This document shows positions 8,017 through 17,085 of a stretch of DNA of 64,000 bases, in pieces. The stretch's first letter is position 1; every line of letters starts with the position of its first letter. Made by a program: the position numbers and the translations under genes. The notes below the pieces were generated by a model. It was given only the letters and a program-made list of their open reading frames with translations, was not told the DNA's origin and did not search any database. This DNA is from DATFNI01 sp963712305 (GTDB taxonomy: Bacteria; Bacteroidota; Rhodothermia; Balneolales; DATFMH01), in contig CAVQHI010000002.1 of assembly GCA_963712305.1 (NCBI GenBank), positions 1,240,001-1,304,000 on the forward strand. Reading direction: 5' to 3'.

Positions 8017-9789
8017 ATGAAAACAAGTCAATTGTTTATCCTGTTCGCGGCAATTTTCTTATGGCAGGGTTGCCGGTCGAACGAGAAGAGCAATCTGAAT
8101 AGCATGGAACAGCCTGATTCAACACACGCATGGTGGAAAGAAGCAGTCGTTTATGAGGTATATCCGAGGAGTTTCAAGGATAGCAATGGAGATGGGATAG
8201 GCGACTTGAAAGGTATTGAGCAGAAGCTCGATTATCTGAAAGATCTTGGTGTTGATGTCATATGGCTATGTCCCATATACCGTTCGCCGAATGTCGACAA
8301 CGGATATGATATCAGCGATTATTACCACATAATGAAGGATTTTGGTACAATGGCTGATTTTGACAGCCTGTTGGCCGGCGTGAAAAAGCGGAATATGAAG
8401 CTCATCATGGACTTGGTTGTCAATCATACTTCCGATCAGCATCATTGGTTTCAGGAATCGAGAAAGTCTAAAGATAATCCGTATCGTGATTACTACTTCT
8501 GGCGCGATCCGGCCCCAAATGACGGTCCTCCCAATAATTGGGTTTCTTACTTTGGGGGAAGCGCATGGACCCTTGATAAGACCACAAATCAGTATTACCT
8601 GCATCTGTTTGCAGTAGAGCAGCCGGATCTGAACTGGGATAACTCAGCCGTTCGTGACAGCGTCTTTAAGATGATGAGGTATTGGCTTGACAAAGGGATT
8701 GACGGTTTTCGAATGGATGTCGTTTCGCTCTATTCAAAGAAGAAAGGACTGCCGGACTTTCCTCAAAATTTTGATGGCGATTTCCCGCATTTCTATGCGA
8801 ACGGTCCGCACGAGCACGAGTATTTGAGAGAAATGAATCGTCTCGTGCTTAGTAAATATGATATCATGACGGTAGGAGAGGCTTCAGGTGTAAAATTGGA
8901 CGAGGCACCATTGTACGTATCTCCGGATCGTCATGAACTTGACATGATTTTTCAGTTCGAGCTAATGAGATTAGGTCGAAGTCGAAGCAGTAAGAATGGA
9001 AATAGGGGATGGACACTTCCAGAGTTTAAAAATGTTTTTGCTCGATGGGATAGTGCCCTGGCCGGCAGAGGCTGGAATAGTATCTTTCTCGGAAATCACG
9101 ATGTGCCACGAGTAGTTTCCCGTTTTGGAAATGACAAGGGATATCGTGTCCAGTCTGCCAAACTGTTTGCGACATTGCTAATGACCATGAGGGGAACTCC
9201 CTATATCTATCAGGGCGACGAACTTGGAATGACCAATGCGCCCTTTAAGACTATCCGCGACTTCCGGGATATTGCAACTATTAACGGATATAATGAAGTG
9301 AAAGCTAAAGGCGGCGATTTAAACGCATTCATTGAAAATCAACGGAAGTTTGGCCGGGATAACTCACGGACTCCATTACAGTGGACTGGACAAAAGAATG
9401 CAGGATTCACAACTGGCAAACCATGGATCATGGTGAATCCCAATGATTCGGTTATTAACGCTGCCGCTGAAGCCGAAGATTCTACGTCCGTGCTCAATTA
9501 CTACAAGCTTATCATAAGGTTACGTCACGAACATCCAACACTCGTTTATGGTGATTTTAATATCATAGCCCGGGATAATCCTGATGTTTTTGCCTACACG
9601 CGATCTGAAGGGGATGATCAGTACCTTGTGCTGCTTAACATGTCCGACAGTACTAATGTTTTTCGACCGCCGGTTGAAATAAGCAGCATGTCTCGTCATC
9701 TGTTGATGGATAACTACATCGACATCCAGGATCTCTCCGGTCCCACAATCAAAATGCGGCCCTGGGAATCGCTGGTGTTTAAAATGTAA
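8017..9789 (+). CDS. GH13 alpha-glucosidase (oligo-1,6-glucosidase-like) lipoprotein
   Basis: 590 residues with a lipoprotein signal: hydrophobic leader, then WQGC with Cys19 as the lipidation site. The GH13 barrel begins at WWKEAVVYEVYPRSF (residue ~39). Catalytic residues seen are Asp234 in GFRMDVV, Glu288 in VGEASG and Asp362 in GNHDVPR. The subsite sequence after the nucleophile (DVVSLYSKKKGLPDFP) resembles oligo-1,6-glucosidases (DVINMISKxxGLPD), which act on short alpha-glucans such as isomaltose, sucrose-like or trehalose-type substrates. A lipid anchor places it in the periplasm or on the outer membrane. It stands alone between the SorC regulator and the convergent GH29 gene. Confidence 0.9.
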   Translation: MKTSQLFILFAAIFLWQGCRSNEKSNLNSMEQPDSTHAWWKEAVVYEVYPRSFKDSNGDGIGDLKGIEQKLDYLKDLGVDVIWLCPIYRSPNVDNGYDISDYYHIMKDFGTMADFDSLLAGVKKRNMKLIMDLVVNHTSDQHHWFQESRKSKDNPYRDYYFWRDPAPNDGPPNNWVSYFGGSAWTLDKTTNQYYLHLFAVEQPDLNWDNSAVRDSVFKMMRYWLDKGIDGFRMDVVSLYSKKKGLPDFPQNFDGDFPHFYANGPHEHEYLREMNRLVLSKYDIMTVGEASGVKLDEAPLYVSPDRHELDMIFQFELMRLGRSRSSKNGNRGWTLPEFKNVFARWDSALAGRGWNSIFLGNHDVPRVVSRFGNDKGYRVQSAKLFATLLMTMRGTPYIYQGDELGMTNAPFKTIRDFRDIATINGYNEVKAKGGDLNAFIENQRKFGRDNSRTPLQWTGQKNAGFTTGKPWIMVNPNDSVINAAAEAEDSTSVLNYYKLIIRLRHEHPTLVYGDFNIIARDNPDVFAYTRSEGDDQYLVLLNMSDSTNVFRPPVEISSMSRHLLMDNYIDIQDLSGPTIKMRPWESLVFKM

Positions 9790-9808
9790 GCTTTTACCAG
9801 TGAAAACA

Positions 9809-9855
9809 GTTGTTAGTTGTTAGTTGATAGATCGTGGTTTCTAACAACTAACAAC
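9809..9855. terminator. Inverted repeat between convergent genes, candidate bidirectional terminator
   Basis: Perfect 15-bp arms (GTTGTTAGTTGTTAG at 9809-9823 and its complement at 9841-9855) around a 17-base loop, between the ends of the GH13 and GH29 genes. The arms are AT-rich and there is no clean T-run, so it may be a hairpin or attenuator-like repeat rather than a strong intrinsic terminator. Confidence 0.5.
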
Positions 9856-9880
9856 TATCAATCTCACTACAGATTTCTGT

Positions 9881-11239
9881 TCAATTCACATCTACTTCTA
9901 CAACTGATGCAATTCCGTCCGGTGCGTTGCCGGGAAGAGTTACTATGAGATGGCCTTGTTTTTTTTCGGCAGTTACACCGCTTCGTGATGGATCTGAGAG
10001 AAGGTGGGCTCCCGAAATATTCCCATCTATAGATGGCAATTTAAGCGTTCCATCCTTAGGCCATGAAAAGACTTCCAAATACAATTTGCCTGGTTTTGAC
10101 GTCACACGTCCCCATGAGAATTGTTGTTTGAACGGACTTGCCGTGGTGCCGTAAATCGCTTTAGCATTTACATCCAGCCATTTTCCCATCTCTTCCAGGC
10201 GTGTAACTTCCGGCTGTGGAATAATGCCTTCAGCCGTCGGTCCGACATTCAAAAGATAATTTCCGCCTTTTGACGCAATATCGATCAGGTTTCGAATAAG
10301 AGTCGTATCCGACTTGAAATCAAAGTCGTCTTTATTATATCCCCAATCGTTGTTTATCGTCATACATGTTTCCCAGTCAGTTCCAGGGATACCGTTTGGC
10401 GGGATGTTTTGTTCCGGCGTGCCAAAATCACCAACGGCATCTTTCATCTGTATCCCTTTCATACCACCGGGGCGTTTTCCAATACGGTTATTTATGATCA
10501 GGTTTGGATCCATTTTACGGAGATAATTGTACAAATTTTTGCCGTCAGTATAGGTCCACCAATCGGGCCATTCACCATCGAACCAAAGTACTGCCGGATG
10601 ATACTGAGTAATCAATTCCTTCAGTTGTGTCTTCATATATGTTTTGTAGTCATCCTTTTTGCCTGGTCTAATTTTGGTGGGATTATAGGTCGGATGCTCA
10701 GGATCAGAATTATCATGCGCCATTTGATCGGGACTATGCCAATCCATGATTGAGTAATAAACGCCAAATTTAATGCCTCGTTCTCTGCACGCCTTACTTA
10801 GAGCCTTGATAGGATCCTTGCCCCATGGAGTGTCGTCTACCACGTTATAGTTAGTCGTTTTGGTGTTAAACATGACAAAGCCATCATGGTGCTTAGACGT
10901 GATGATCATATATTTCATACCAGCTTTCTTTGCAACGCTGACCCACTGATCAGCATTGAATTTCACCGGGTCAAATTGTTTTGCGTATTTTTCGTATTCC
11001 TTTCGTGGTACATGACCGTTAGTCATATACCATTCACCATGCGCCGGTACGGCATAGATTCCCCAGTGAATAAACATGCCAAAACGGGCATCCTTCCACC
11101 AGTCCATCCTGTCATTCTTGTTTGTTGGGTTTGTGTTATCTGCCCCGGAATTGTTAGGTGAGAAAGACGAGAATGCAGCGAAAAGCGTAATAAATATCAA
11201 CACGGAAAGGCTTGTGAGATAAAATCTGTGATTTTGCAT
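9881..11239 (-). CDS. GH29 alpha-L-fucosidase, secreted
   Basis: 452 residues with an N-terminal hydrophobic signal sequence (residues ~8-24). GH29 hallmarks are RFGMFIHWGIYAVPAHGEWYM after residue 52, ITSKHHDGFVMFNT, and the nucleophile Asp221 in VLWFDGEW. A C-terminal beta-sandwich follows GGNYLLNVGPTAEG. The enzyme removes alpha-linked L-fucose outside the cytoplasm and so supplies the L-fucose pathway encoded at 27330-35317. A 14/16 match to the putative LacI operator lies 25 bases before its start codon (11264-11279), so control by the adjacent LacI-type regulator is likely. Confidence 0.93.
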   Translation of the reverse strand: MQNHRFYLTSLSVLIFITLFAAFSSFSPNNSGADNTNPTNKNDRMDWWKDARFGMFIHWGIYAVPAHGEWYMTNGHVPRKEYEKYAKQFDPVKFNADQWVSVAKKAGMKYMIITSKHHDGFVMFNTKTTNYNVVDDTPWGKDPIKALSKACRERGIKFGVYYSIMDWHSPDQMAHDNSDPEHPTYNPTKIRPGKKDDYKTYMKTQLKELITQYHPAVLWFDGEWPDWWTYTDGKNLYNYLRKMDPNLIINNRIGKRPGGMKGIQMKDAVGDFGTPEQNIPPNGIPGTDWETCMTINNDWGYNKDDFDFKSDTTLIRNLIDIASKGGNYLLNVGPTAEGIIPQPEVTRLEEMGKWLDVNAKAIYGTTASPFKQQFSWGRVTSKPGKLYLEVFSWPKDGTLKLPSIDGNISGAHLLSDPSRSGVTAEKKQGHLIVTLPGNAPDGIASVVEVDVN

Positions 11240-11263
11240 GGCACAACCTATGGAATTTTTGAA

Positions 11264-11279
11264 ATGTTACCGTTAATAT
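11264..11279. promoter_or_regulatory. Putative LacI-family operator upstream of GH29
   Basis: ATGTTACCGTTAATAT matches the window-wide near-palindrome ATGTTACCGGTAACAT at 14 of 16 positions and keeps the central CG step typical of LacI-family sites. It is 25 bases upstream of the fucosidase start. Confidence 0.65.
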
Positions 11280-11398
11280 GATCAAAGTAATATTCTAAAT
11301 TGAAAATAAAACTTATTATTTCATTCAATTTCTATTACTTATGAAATGTGGTGTTATTGAGATAGGAAAGATTTGGTGAAAGAAATAAGGGGATAAAG

Positions 11399-11411
11399 TG
11401 TTACTGTAACA
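11399..11411. promoter_or_regulatory. Odd-centred palindrome TGTTAC-T-GTAACA upstream of lacI-type gene
   Basis: A perfect inverted repeat of the same half-site as the other operators, but with a single central base instead of a CG step, giving half-sites one base closer. It sits about 100 bases upstream of the LacI-type gene and could mediate autoregulation. Confidence 0.45.
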
Positions 11412-11509
11412 TGTCATAAGCCAGACACCATAAATTTCCGGAATTACAAGCTCCATTCCACTCACTGAGGTCCAAATTTCTCTGTATTTATTAATTATAT
11501 CTGAAAAAA

Positions 11510-12529
11510 TTGAATAACCGTATTACAATCCGACAGATAGCCCGCGAACTTGGTATCTCGGCGATGACCGTATCAAGAGCGTTAAACAATCGATCCAATG
11601 TGGATGAAAATACGCGAAAACGTGTTCTCGAGACTGCAAAGAGTATGGGGTACAGGCCTAACCACATTGCACGTAGTCTTACGACCAAAAGGACATTTAC
11701 AATTGGCGTGGTTCTTCCAAAAGTATCACATTCCTTCTTTCCTGATGCTATCAGGGGGATTGAAGAGGTTGCATACCAAAAAGACTATCAGCTGATTCTG
11801 ACCCACTCATCTGAAGATGCGACGCGTGAGATAAAAGTTATTGAATCTCTGGTCTCCAAACGGGTTGACGGAATACTCATATCTTCGGCCCGAAATGTCA
11901 GGGATCTCAAACATTATAATGAGTTGTTGGAGTCGAGTTACCCGGTTGTGTTTTTTGACCGCTGGATACCTGGATTGGCCGCCAGTTCCGTGCGCACAAA
12001 TGATGAGGAATGCGCCCGGCTGATTACGAACCACCTGATAGAAAAGCATGGCTATCAGAAAATAGCGCACATCAGTGGTCCGGGCAATGTATCTATTGGT
12101 GCAGAACGTTTACGGGGATTCAGACGTGCCATGGAAGAACATCAGCTGGCTATTAATGAAAGCTGGATTGTCGAAGCCGCATTTGATGAAAATACCGGAT
12201 ATGAGGCTACCAAAAAGCTATTGAATCTACCCAAAGAGGAGCTTCCCCGCGCCATATTTGCAGTAAATGACTCTACCGCTTTTGGAGCCATGGAAGCGAT
12301 TTATGATGACGAGTTAAGAATACCTGAAGATGTTGCACTCGTAGGATTTTCTGATGATAAACAAGATAAATTACTCAATCCGCCACTAACGACAGTCCAT
12401 CAGCCTGCCTACGAAGAAGGGAAGAGAGCAACGCAGATTCTCATCGACATGATCGAAGGAAAATCAACTACGATTGAGGATGTAATCGTCAAGAGTCATC
12501 TTGTAATCCGCAAGTCGTGTGGATGCTAA
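11510..12529 (+). CDS. LacI-family transcription regulator
   Basis: 339 residues from a TTG codon; an in-frame stop at 11492 leaves no ATG choice, and this start puts the DNA-binding domain at the very N-terminus as usual. Residues 5-25 are the helix-turn-helix (TIRQIARELGISAMTVSRAL), followed by the hinge RPNHIARSL and a periplasmic-binding-like effector domain (FTIGVVLPKVSHSFFPDAIRGIE to GFSDDKQDKLLNPPLTTVHQP). It lies among GH29, UxaC and GH92 genes, and palindromes of one type occur in front of these and other hydrolase and uronate genes. I infer that it is the regulator of that set. Effector unknown; a uronate or a pathway intermediate is plausible. Confidence 0.93.
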   Translation: MNNRITIRQIARELGISAMTVSRALNNRSNVDENTRKRVLETAKSMGYRPNHIARSLTTKRTFTIGVVLPKVSHSFFPDAIRGIEEVAYQKDYQLILTHSSEDATREIKVIESLVSKRVDGILISSARNVRDLKHYNELLESSYPVVFFDRWIPGLAASSVRTNDEECARLITNHLIEKHGYQKIAHISGPGNVSIGAERLRGFRRAMEEHQLAINESWIVEAAFDENTGYEATKKLLNLPKEELPRAIFAVNDSTAFGAMEAIYDDELRIPEDVALVGFSDDKQDKLLNPPLTTVHQPAYEEGKRATQILIDMIEGKSTTIEDVIVKSHLVIRKSCGC

Positions 12530-12653
12530 TGCCTCTGTGAGAATATTGAAGTAGTGATAAGTCGGAAGTGTTGATCAGGATCTATTCAAAGTGAACAGTG
12601 TATCACTCTTTCAGTTTGAATTTCCCTACGTGAGTTCAAATATCAGCAGGCAT

Positions 12654-14057
12654 TCAAAAATCAAAATACTGTTCTGCATTGTTGTGACAAATATCGGTTA
12701 TCATAGAACCGACGAGCTCCATGTCTGCCGGAATCAATCCCTTTTCAATGTCTTCACCAATCATATTACATAATACGCGCCGGAAGTATTCATGGCGTGG
12801 GTATGAAAGAAAGCTCCTGGAATCTGTCAGCATCCCCACAAAATGGCTTAACAACCCCATATTCGCGAGCGTACGCAGTTGGTCTTCTATACCATCCTTT
12901 TGATCGAGGAACCACCATGCACTGCCGAATTGCATTTTGCCGGGTACGGAACCATCCTGGAAATTGCCGATCATGGTTGCAAAAAGGGCATTATGGACTG
13001 GATTTACATTGTAAAGTATAGTCTTAGCCAGCTGATCATTGGTATCAAGACGATTCAGGAATTTGGAGAGAGAACGCGCCTGACTGAAATCACCCATCGA
13101 ATCAAAACCTGTATCAGGACCAAGTGTCCGATACATTCGTGTGTTGTTATTCCGAATAGCACCGAGATGGTACTGCTGTACCCATCCACTCGCATGGTCC
13201 ATTTTTCCCATCTCATAAAGTACAGCACTACTGAATTTTCTATGTTCCTGTGGATCTATGATTTCTCCCTTTAAAGCTTTTGAAAAAATATCGTCTACTT
13301 CACTCTCGGTATATTCATCTGCATAAACAGTCTCCATACCGTGATCAGAAAGGCGGCAACCGTGGTCATGGAAGAAATCGTGACGTTGTTTTAAAGCGGC
13401 AATCAGGTCTTTGTACCTTTTTACCGTAATGCTTGATGCGAGCGATAACTTAGTCAGCCATTTTTGATACTCTTCAGGATTGTCGATTCCCAATGCTTTG
13501 TCTGGGCGGAATGCAGGTAAAACCTTAACATCGAAGGAAGCATCTTCAGCGATTTGTTGATGAAATTCCAAGCTGTCGACCGGATCATCAGTAGTACACA
13601 CAACCTGTACATTCATTTTTTTAATAATCCCCCGTGCAGACAGTTCAGACTTGGAAAGAAGTTCATTGCAATGTTTCCAGATCCGCTCTGCACTTTTTTC
13701 GTTGAGCAGTTCATGTACATCGAAATAACGGAGAAGCTCCAGATGGGTCCAGTGAAAAAGAGGATTTCCAAGAGTCTTGGGTACGACTTTTGCCCATTCA
13801 AGAAATTTTTCCCAGTCGGTGGCATTACCGGTTATATATTTTTCATCGACTCCTGCAGTACGCATTGCACGCCATTTGTAATGGTCGCCATAGAGCCATA
13901 TGTGCGTCAGGTTCTTGAACTGCGTGTTTTTGGCAATATCCTCGACGGGAATGTGACAGTGATAGTCTATGATGGGAAGCCCTTCTGCATAGTCATTATA
14001 CAGAGCTTTAGCAGTATCATTATGTAATAAAAAATCATCGGTAATAAATGCGGACAT
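12654..14057 (-). CDS. uxaC: Uronate isomerase (glucuronate/galacturonate isomerase)
   Basis: 467 residues if started at the ATG at 14057 (MSAFITDDFLLHND). A longer frame to 14093 exists, but those 12 extra codons lie in an operator-like palindrome and lack similarity to the usual N-terminus. Family features include LPIIDYHCHIPVEDI, WLYGDHYKWRAMR, CTTDDPVDSL, VKVLPAFRPDKALG and HASGWVQQYHLGAIRNNNTRM, all typical of UxaC, an amidohydrolase-fold enzyme. It converts D-glucuronate to D-fructuronate and D-galacturonate to D-tagaturonate, feeding the SDR, UxaE and mannonate dehydratase encoded from 39188. It is separated from the main uronate block by ~25 kb but appears to share the same operator type. 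Confidence 0.95.
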   Translation of the reverse strand: MSAFITDDFLLHNDTAKALYNDYAEGLPIIDYHCHIPVEDIAKNTQFKNLTHIWLYGDHYKWRAMRTAGVDEKYITGNATDWEKFLEWAKVVPKTLGNPLFHWTHLELLRYFDVHELLNEKSAERIWKHCNELLSKSELSARGIIKKMNVQVVCTTDDPVDSLEFHQQIAEDASFDVKVLPAFRPDKALGIDNPEEYQKWLTKLSLASSITVKRYKDLIAALKQRHDFFHDHGCRLSDHGMETVYADEYTESEVDDIFSKALKGEIIDPQEHRKFSSAVLYEMGKMDHASGWVQQYHLGAIRNNNTRMYRTLGPDTGFDSMGDFSQARSLSKFLNRLDTNDQLAKTILYNVNPVHNALFATMIGNFQDGSVPGKMQFGSAWWFLDQKDGIEDQLRTLANMGLLSHFVGMLTDSRSFLSYPRHEYFRRVLCNMIGEDIEKGLIPADMELVGSMITDICHNNAEQYFDF

Positions 14058-14077
14058 GATACCCTTCTTTTCGTGTG

Positions 14078-14093
14078 ATGTTACTGATAACAT
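14078..14093. promoter_or_regulatory. Putative LacI-family operator at the uxaC start
   Basis: ATGTTACTGATAACAT: 14 of 16 match to the shared palindrome, with arms ATGTTA and TAACAT intact. It lies 21-36 bases before the preferred uxaC start, where a repressor could block initiation. Confidence 0.65.
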
Positions 14094-14218
14094 AATTTTT
14101 GGAATATAATAAGCTTGATGATGTAATTTGTAAAGCTTATCAAAGATAAGAATTGCTTTAAATCCTAATCATGATAATATTCCGGTTGAATTTGACCCAA
14201 TCTAGTTAATAAAAAAAC

Positions 14219-14234
14219 ATGTTACCGCAAACAT
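14219..14234. promoter_or_regulatory. Putative LacI-family operator between uxaC and GH92
   Basis: ATGTTACCGCAAACAT: 14 of 16 match to the shared palindrome with the central CG retained. It is 162 bases from the uxaC start and 294 bases from the GH92 start, so it could serve either gene or pair with the site at 14078 by looping. Confidence 0.6.
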
Positions 14235-14442
14235 AAAAAGTGCATTTCTAATCTGATTTCCTTGTCGGTTCTTTCCCTTTGGAAGTCTATGTATCTGTCC
14301 GTATATCAAATCATTCTGGTGTATCAGATACTTTACCATAAAAGGGATGTATTATTGCTTTCAACCAAGCCCGGAGTAATCAATCGATATTAAGATAAAT
14401 AAGTGCTTTCGGGTCTGGTAAAAGATAAGATGCATCGTTAGT

Positions 14443-14480
14443 TTATACCATAGGTTAGCAGAAAATAGGTTATGGTATAA
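14443..14480. promoter_or_regulatory. Inverted repeat TTATACCATA...TATGGTATAA before GH92
   Basis: Perfect 10-bp arms separated by 18 bases, with a direct repeat ATAGGTTA at 14450 and 14465 overlapping the arms. It ends 47 bases before the GH92 start. It could be a paired protein-binding site or an mRNA leader hairpin. No family was recognised. Confidence 0.45.
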
Positions 14481-14527
14481 TATGAAGAAATTGCTTTTTT
14501 GGGAATAATCGTTAAACAGGTGAAATA

Positions 14528-16834
14528 TTGAAAGTCGTCCTTGGTTTGATTGGGGTGCTGCTGATAGTAATAATCAGCACCTATGTATTTCAGAAAGGAT
14601 CTGATGCCGTCGATTTTGCGGATCCGATGATTGGAACGACTATGGATGGCAACGTGGCCCCAAACGTTGGAGTGCCGTTTGGAATGACACAGTGGACAGC
14701 ACAAACGATGCCTCCGAAAAAGAAAGGTGTTCCTCCGTACAGATATTTTGATCCCATGATTCAGGGTTTCCGTGCCTCACACTGGTTAAGTGGTGGAGCT
14801 ACTCAGGATTATGGCAGTATGACCCTTATGCCTGCGGTTGGCCCGCTAAAAGTAAATCCGGAGGACCGGGCATCGGCTTTCAGCCACGAAGAGGAGATAT
14901 CTACACCCTATTATTACAAGGTCAATCTCCAGGATTATAATATCGAGGCAGAAATGACAGCCACATCTCACGCTGGATTTCTGCGTTTTACATTCCCCGA
15001 ATCGGATTCTTCTTATGTCATTATCGATGCAAATGCGGGATATCAACCGACACAAAAAAACACAAAAGGAGATGGATATATCCGCATTATCCCCGAAAAA
15101 AATGAAATTGTTGGATTTAATCCCGTCTATCGAATGTATCAGGGATGGGGAGATCCGGCCGGTTTTTCAGGGTATTTTGTTGTCCAATTCAGACAGCATT
15201 TTGATAGTTTCGGCATTTGGAATCCTGGTAACTTTGCTGAAGATGATTCTACGGAATCCCATGACCGCCCCATAGCATATGTCCGTTTTTCAACAGGTTA
15301 TAACGACGCCGTCGACATTAAAGTTGGTACATCATTCACAAGCATTGGGGCTGCAGAAAAAAATCTGAATGATGAAATCCCATCCTGGAGTTTTAATCAA
15401 ACGAGATTCGCGGCGAAACAAACATGGAATGATCAGTTAAGTAAAGTTGAAGTATCCGGTGGGACTCAGGAAGAGAAGAAGATATTCTATTCAGCTCTAT
15501 ACCATGCATTCCAATTGCCGCGGGTCATCAGCGATGATGATGGTTCGTACATGAGTTTTGGCAGCCATCATGTGATAAAAAAGGCTGACGGATATACTCA
15601 GTATGGCGATTTTTCTCTTTGGGATACATTCAGGGCAGAACAGCCTTTGATCACTCTGCTGGATCCTGATAAAGCAAGGGATATGATCGTTTCTTTAATC
15701 AAAAAAGGGGAGGAAGGTGGCTTTTTGCCGATCTTTCCGGCCTGGAATAACTACACTTCGGAAATGATTGGTGATCATGCAATTTCCGTTATTGCCGATG
15801 CATATATTAAGGGTATTCATGGTTTTGATGCGGATTCTGCCTATGTGATGATGAAAAAGAATGCAACGGAATTGCCGGCATCAGACTCAGCATATGCAAA
15901 GGGCATGGGAAGACGTGCGCTTGACGCCTATTTAAAATATGGATACATCCCACTCGAAGATTCTGTTAAGTACGCCTTCCATATGGGAGAACAGGTATCA
16001 CGAACGCTGGAATATGCCTACGACGACTGGGTGCTTGGACAGATGGCGCGAGCACTGGGAAATCAAAAAGATTACGAAGAGTTTAATAAGCGTGGCCAGA
16101 ATTTCAGGAATGTGTTTGACTCGACCACCGGATTTGTTCGAGGCAAATATGCTAATGGATCCTGGGTCAAACCGTTTGAACCTGATGTCCCATATCCTTA
16201 TATCACAGAAGGGACTTCATGGCAATATAGTTGGTATGTTCCCCAAGACGTCCCTGCGCTAATAAAACTTATGGGAGGACGTCAGAAATTCACTGATAAG
16301 TTGGATACTCTTTTTGAGCAAGCCATCAGTGATAACCCCTCGTTTCGTAAGAACCCGTATTATTGGCATGGAAACGAACCGGATCAACTTGCTCCGTATC
16401 TTTATGATTATGCCGGCAGACCATGGAAGACGCAGTACTGGGTACGACAGATCATAAAACGATCATACCAGGATAATGCAGGTGGTTTGCCCGGAAATGA
16501 TGATGCCGGACAAATGTCGGCCTGGTACGTTTTTAGTGCCATGGGATTTTATCCGGTATGTCCGGGAAAACCTGAGTACGCCATCGGAAGTCCGCTGTTT
16601 GATAAGGTAGTGTTACATCTCAAAGGAAATAAAACATTTACAATTATTGCCAGAGATAATTCGAATACGAATATGTATATCCAGTCTGCGAAACTAAATG
16701 GAAATACGTTAAACAAACCATGGATATCGCACTATGATATCATTAATGGAGGAACTCTCGAGCTGCAAATGGGTAATAAACCGAATACAGACTGGGGAAA
16801 GCAACAAAGTGAAAGAATAAATAAATCTCGATAG
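14528..16834 (+). CDS. GH92 alpha-mannosidase, exported
   Basis: 768 residues from a TTG codon; an in-frame stop at 14513 excludes an upstream start. A hydrophobic N-terminal segment (residues 3-21) should act as a signal or anchor. GH92 signatures are VDFADPMIGT...PFGMTQW near the N-terminus, the FSLWDTFRAEQPLITLL segment, and the C-terminal GNDDAGQMSAWYVFSAMGFYPV. The family consists of calcium-dependent exo-alpha-mannosidases (mostly alpha-1,2/1,3) acting on glycans outside the cytoplasm. Two regulatory candidates lie upstream (14219-14234, 14443-14480). Transcription is divergent from uxaC. The exact linkage cleaved cannot be read from the sequence. Confidence 0.92.
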   Translation: MKVVLGLIGVLLIVIISTYVFQKGSDAVDFADPMIGTTMDGNVAPNVGVPFGMTQWTAQTMPPKKKGVPPYRYFDPMIQGFRASHWLSGGATQDYGSMTLMPAVGPLKVNPEDRASAFSHEEEISTPYYYKVNLQDYNIEAEMTATSHAGFLRFTFPESDSSYVIIDANAGYQPTQKNTKGDGYIRIIPEKNEIVGFNPVYRMYQGWGDPAGFSGYFVVQFRQHFDSFGIWNPGNFAEDDSTESHDRPIAYVRFSTGYNDAVDIKVGTSFTSIGAAEKNLNDEIPSWSFNQTRFAAKQTWNDQLSKVEVSGGTQEEKKIFYSALYHAFQLPRVISDDDGSYMSFGSHHVIKKADGYTQYGDFSLWDTFRAEQPLITLLDPDKARDMIVSLIKKGEEGGFLPIFPAWNNYTSEMIGDHAISVIADAYIKGIHGFDADSAYVMMKKNATELPASDSAYAKGMGRRALDAYLKYGYIPLEDSVKYAFHMGEQVSRTLEYAYDDWVLGQMARALGNQKDYEEFNKRGQNFRNVFDSTTGFVRGKYANGSWVKPFEPDVPYPYITEGTSWQYSWYVPQDVPALIKLMGGRQKFTDKLDTLFEQAISDNPSFRKNPYYWHGNEPDQLAPYLYDYAGRPWKTQYWVRQIIKRSYQDNAGGLPGNDDAGQMSAWYVFSAMGFYPVCPGKPEYAIGSPLFDKVVLHLKGNKTFTIIARDNSNTNMYIQSAKLNGNTLNKPWISHYDIINGGTLELQMGNKPNTDWGKQQSERINKSR

Positions 16835-16975
16835 TGTGAATAAGAACAGAATCCTTAAGTTTTAGCTGATTTTATGCTGTGTGTTGACTTATTAAATTAA
16901 ATATTCTAACTGATAGCAGGATTCACAACTTTCACAAAGTTCTTTTATAGATTAAAACGGCTGAAACGCCATTTG

Positions 16976-16991
16976 ATGTTACCGATAACTC
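16976..16991. promoter_or_regulatory. Putative LacI-family operator upstream of GH28
   Basis: ATGTTACCGATAACTC: 13 of 16 match to the shared palindrome, with an intact core GTTACCGATAAC. It is 95 bases before the GH28 start. Confidence 0.6.
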
Positions 16992-17085
16992 CTGTGATTT
17001 TTCTGTATCTGTGGAATTAGATCAAAAAGGTTTATGAGATTGGTTTAAAATAAAATCGTAAAACCGAATAAAATATAAGGTAAGT

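Larger units (their letters stand above)
14058..14527. other. 470-bp divergent regulatory region between uxaC and GH92
   Basis: No gene is supported. It contains two LacI-type operator candidates (14078-14093, 14219-14234) and a long inverted repeat close to the GH92 start (14443-14480), each listed separately. The rest is AT-rich with no other structure noticed. Confidence 0.6.
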
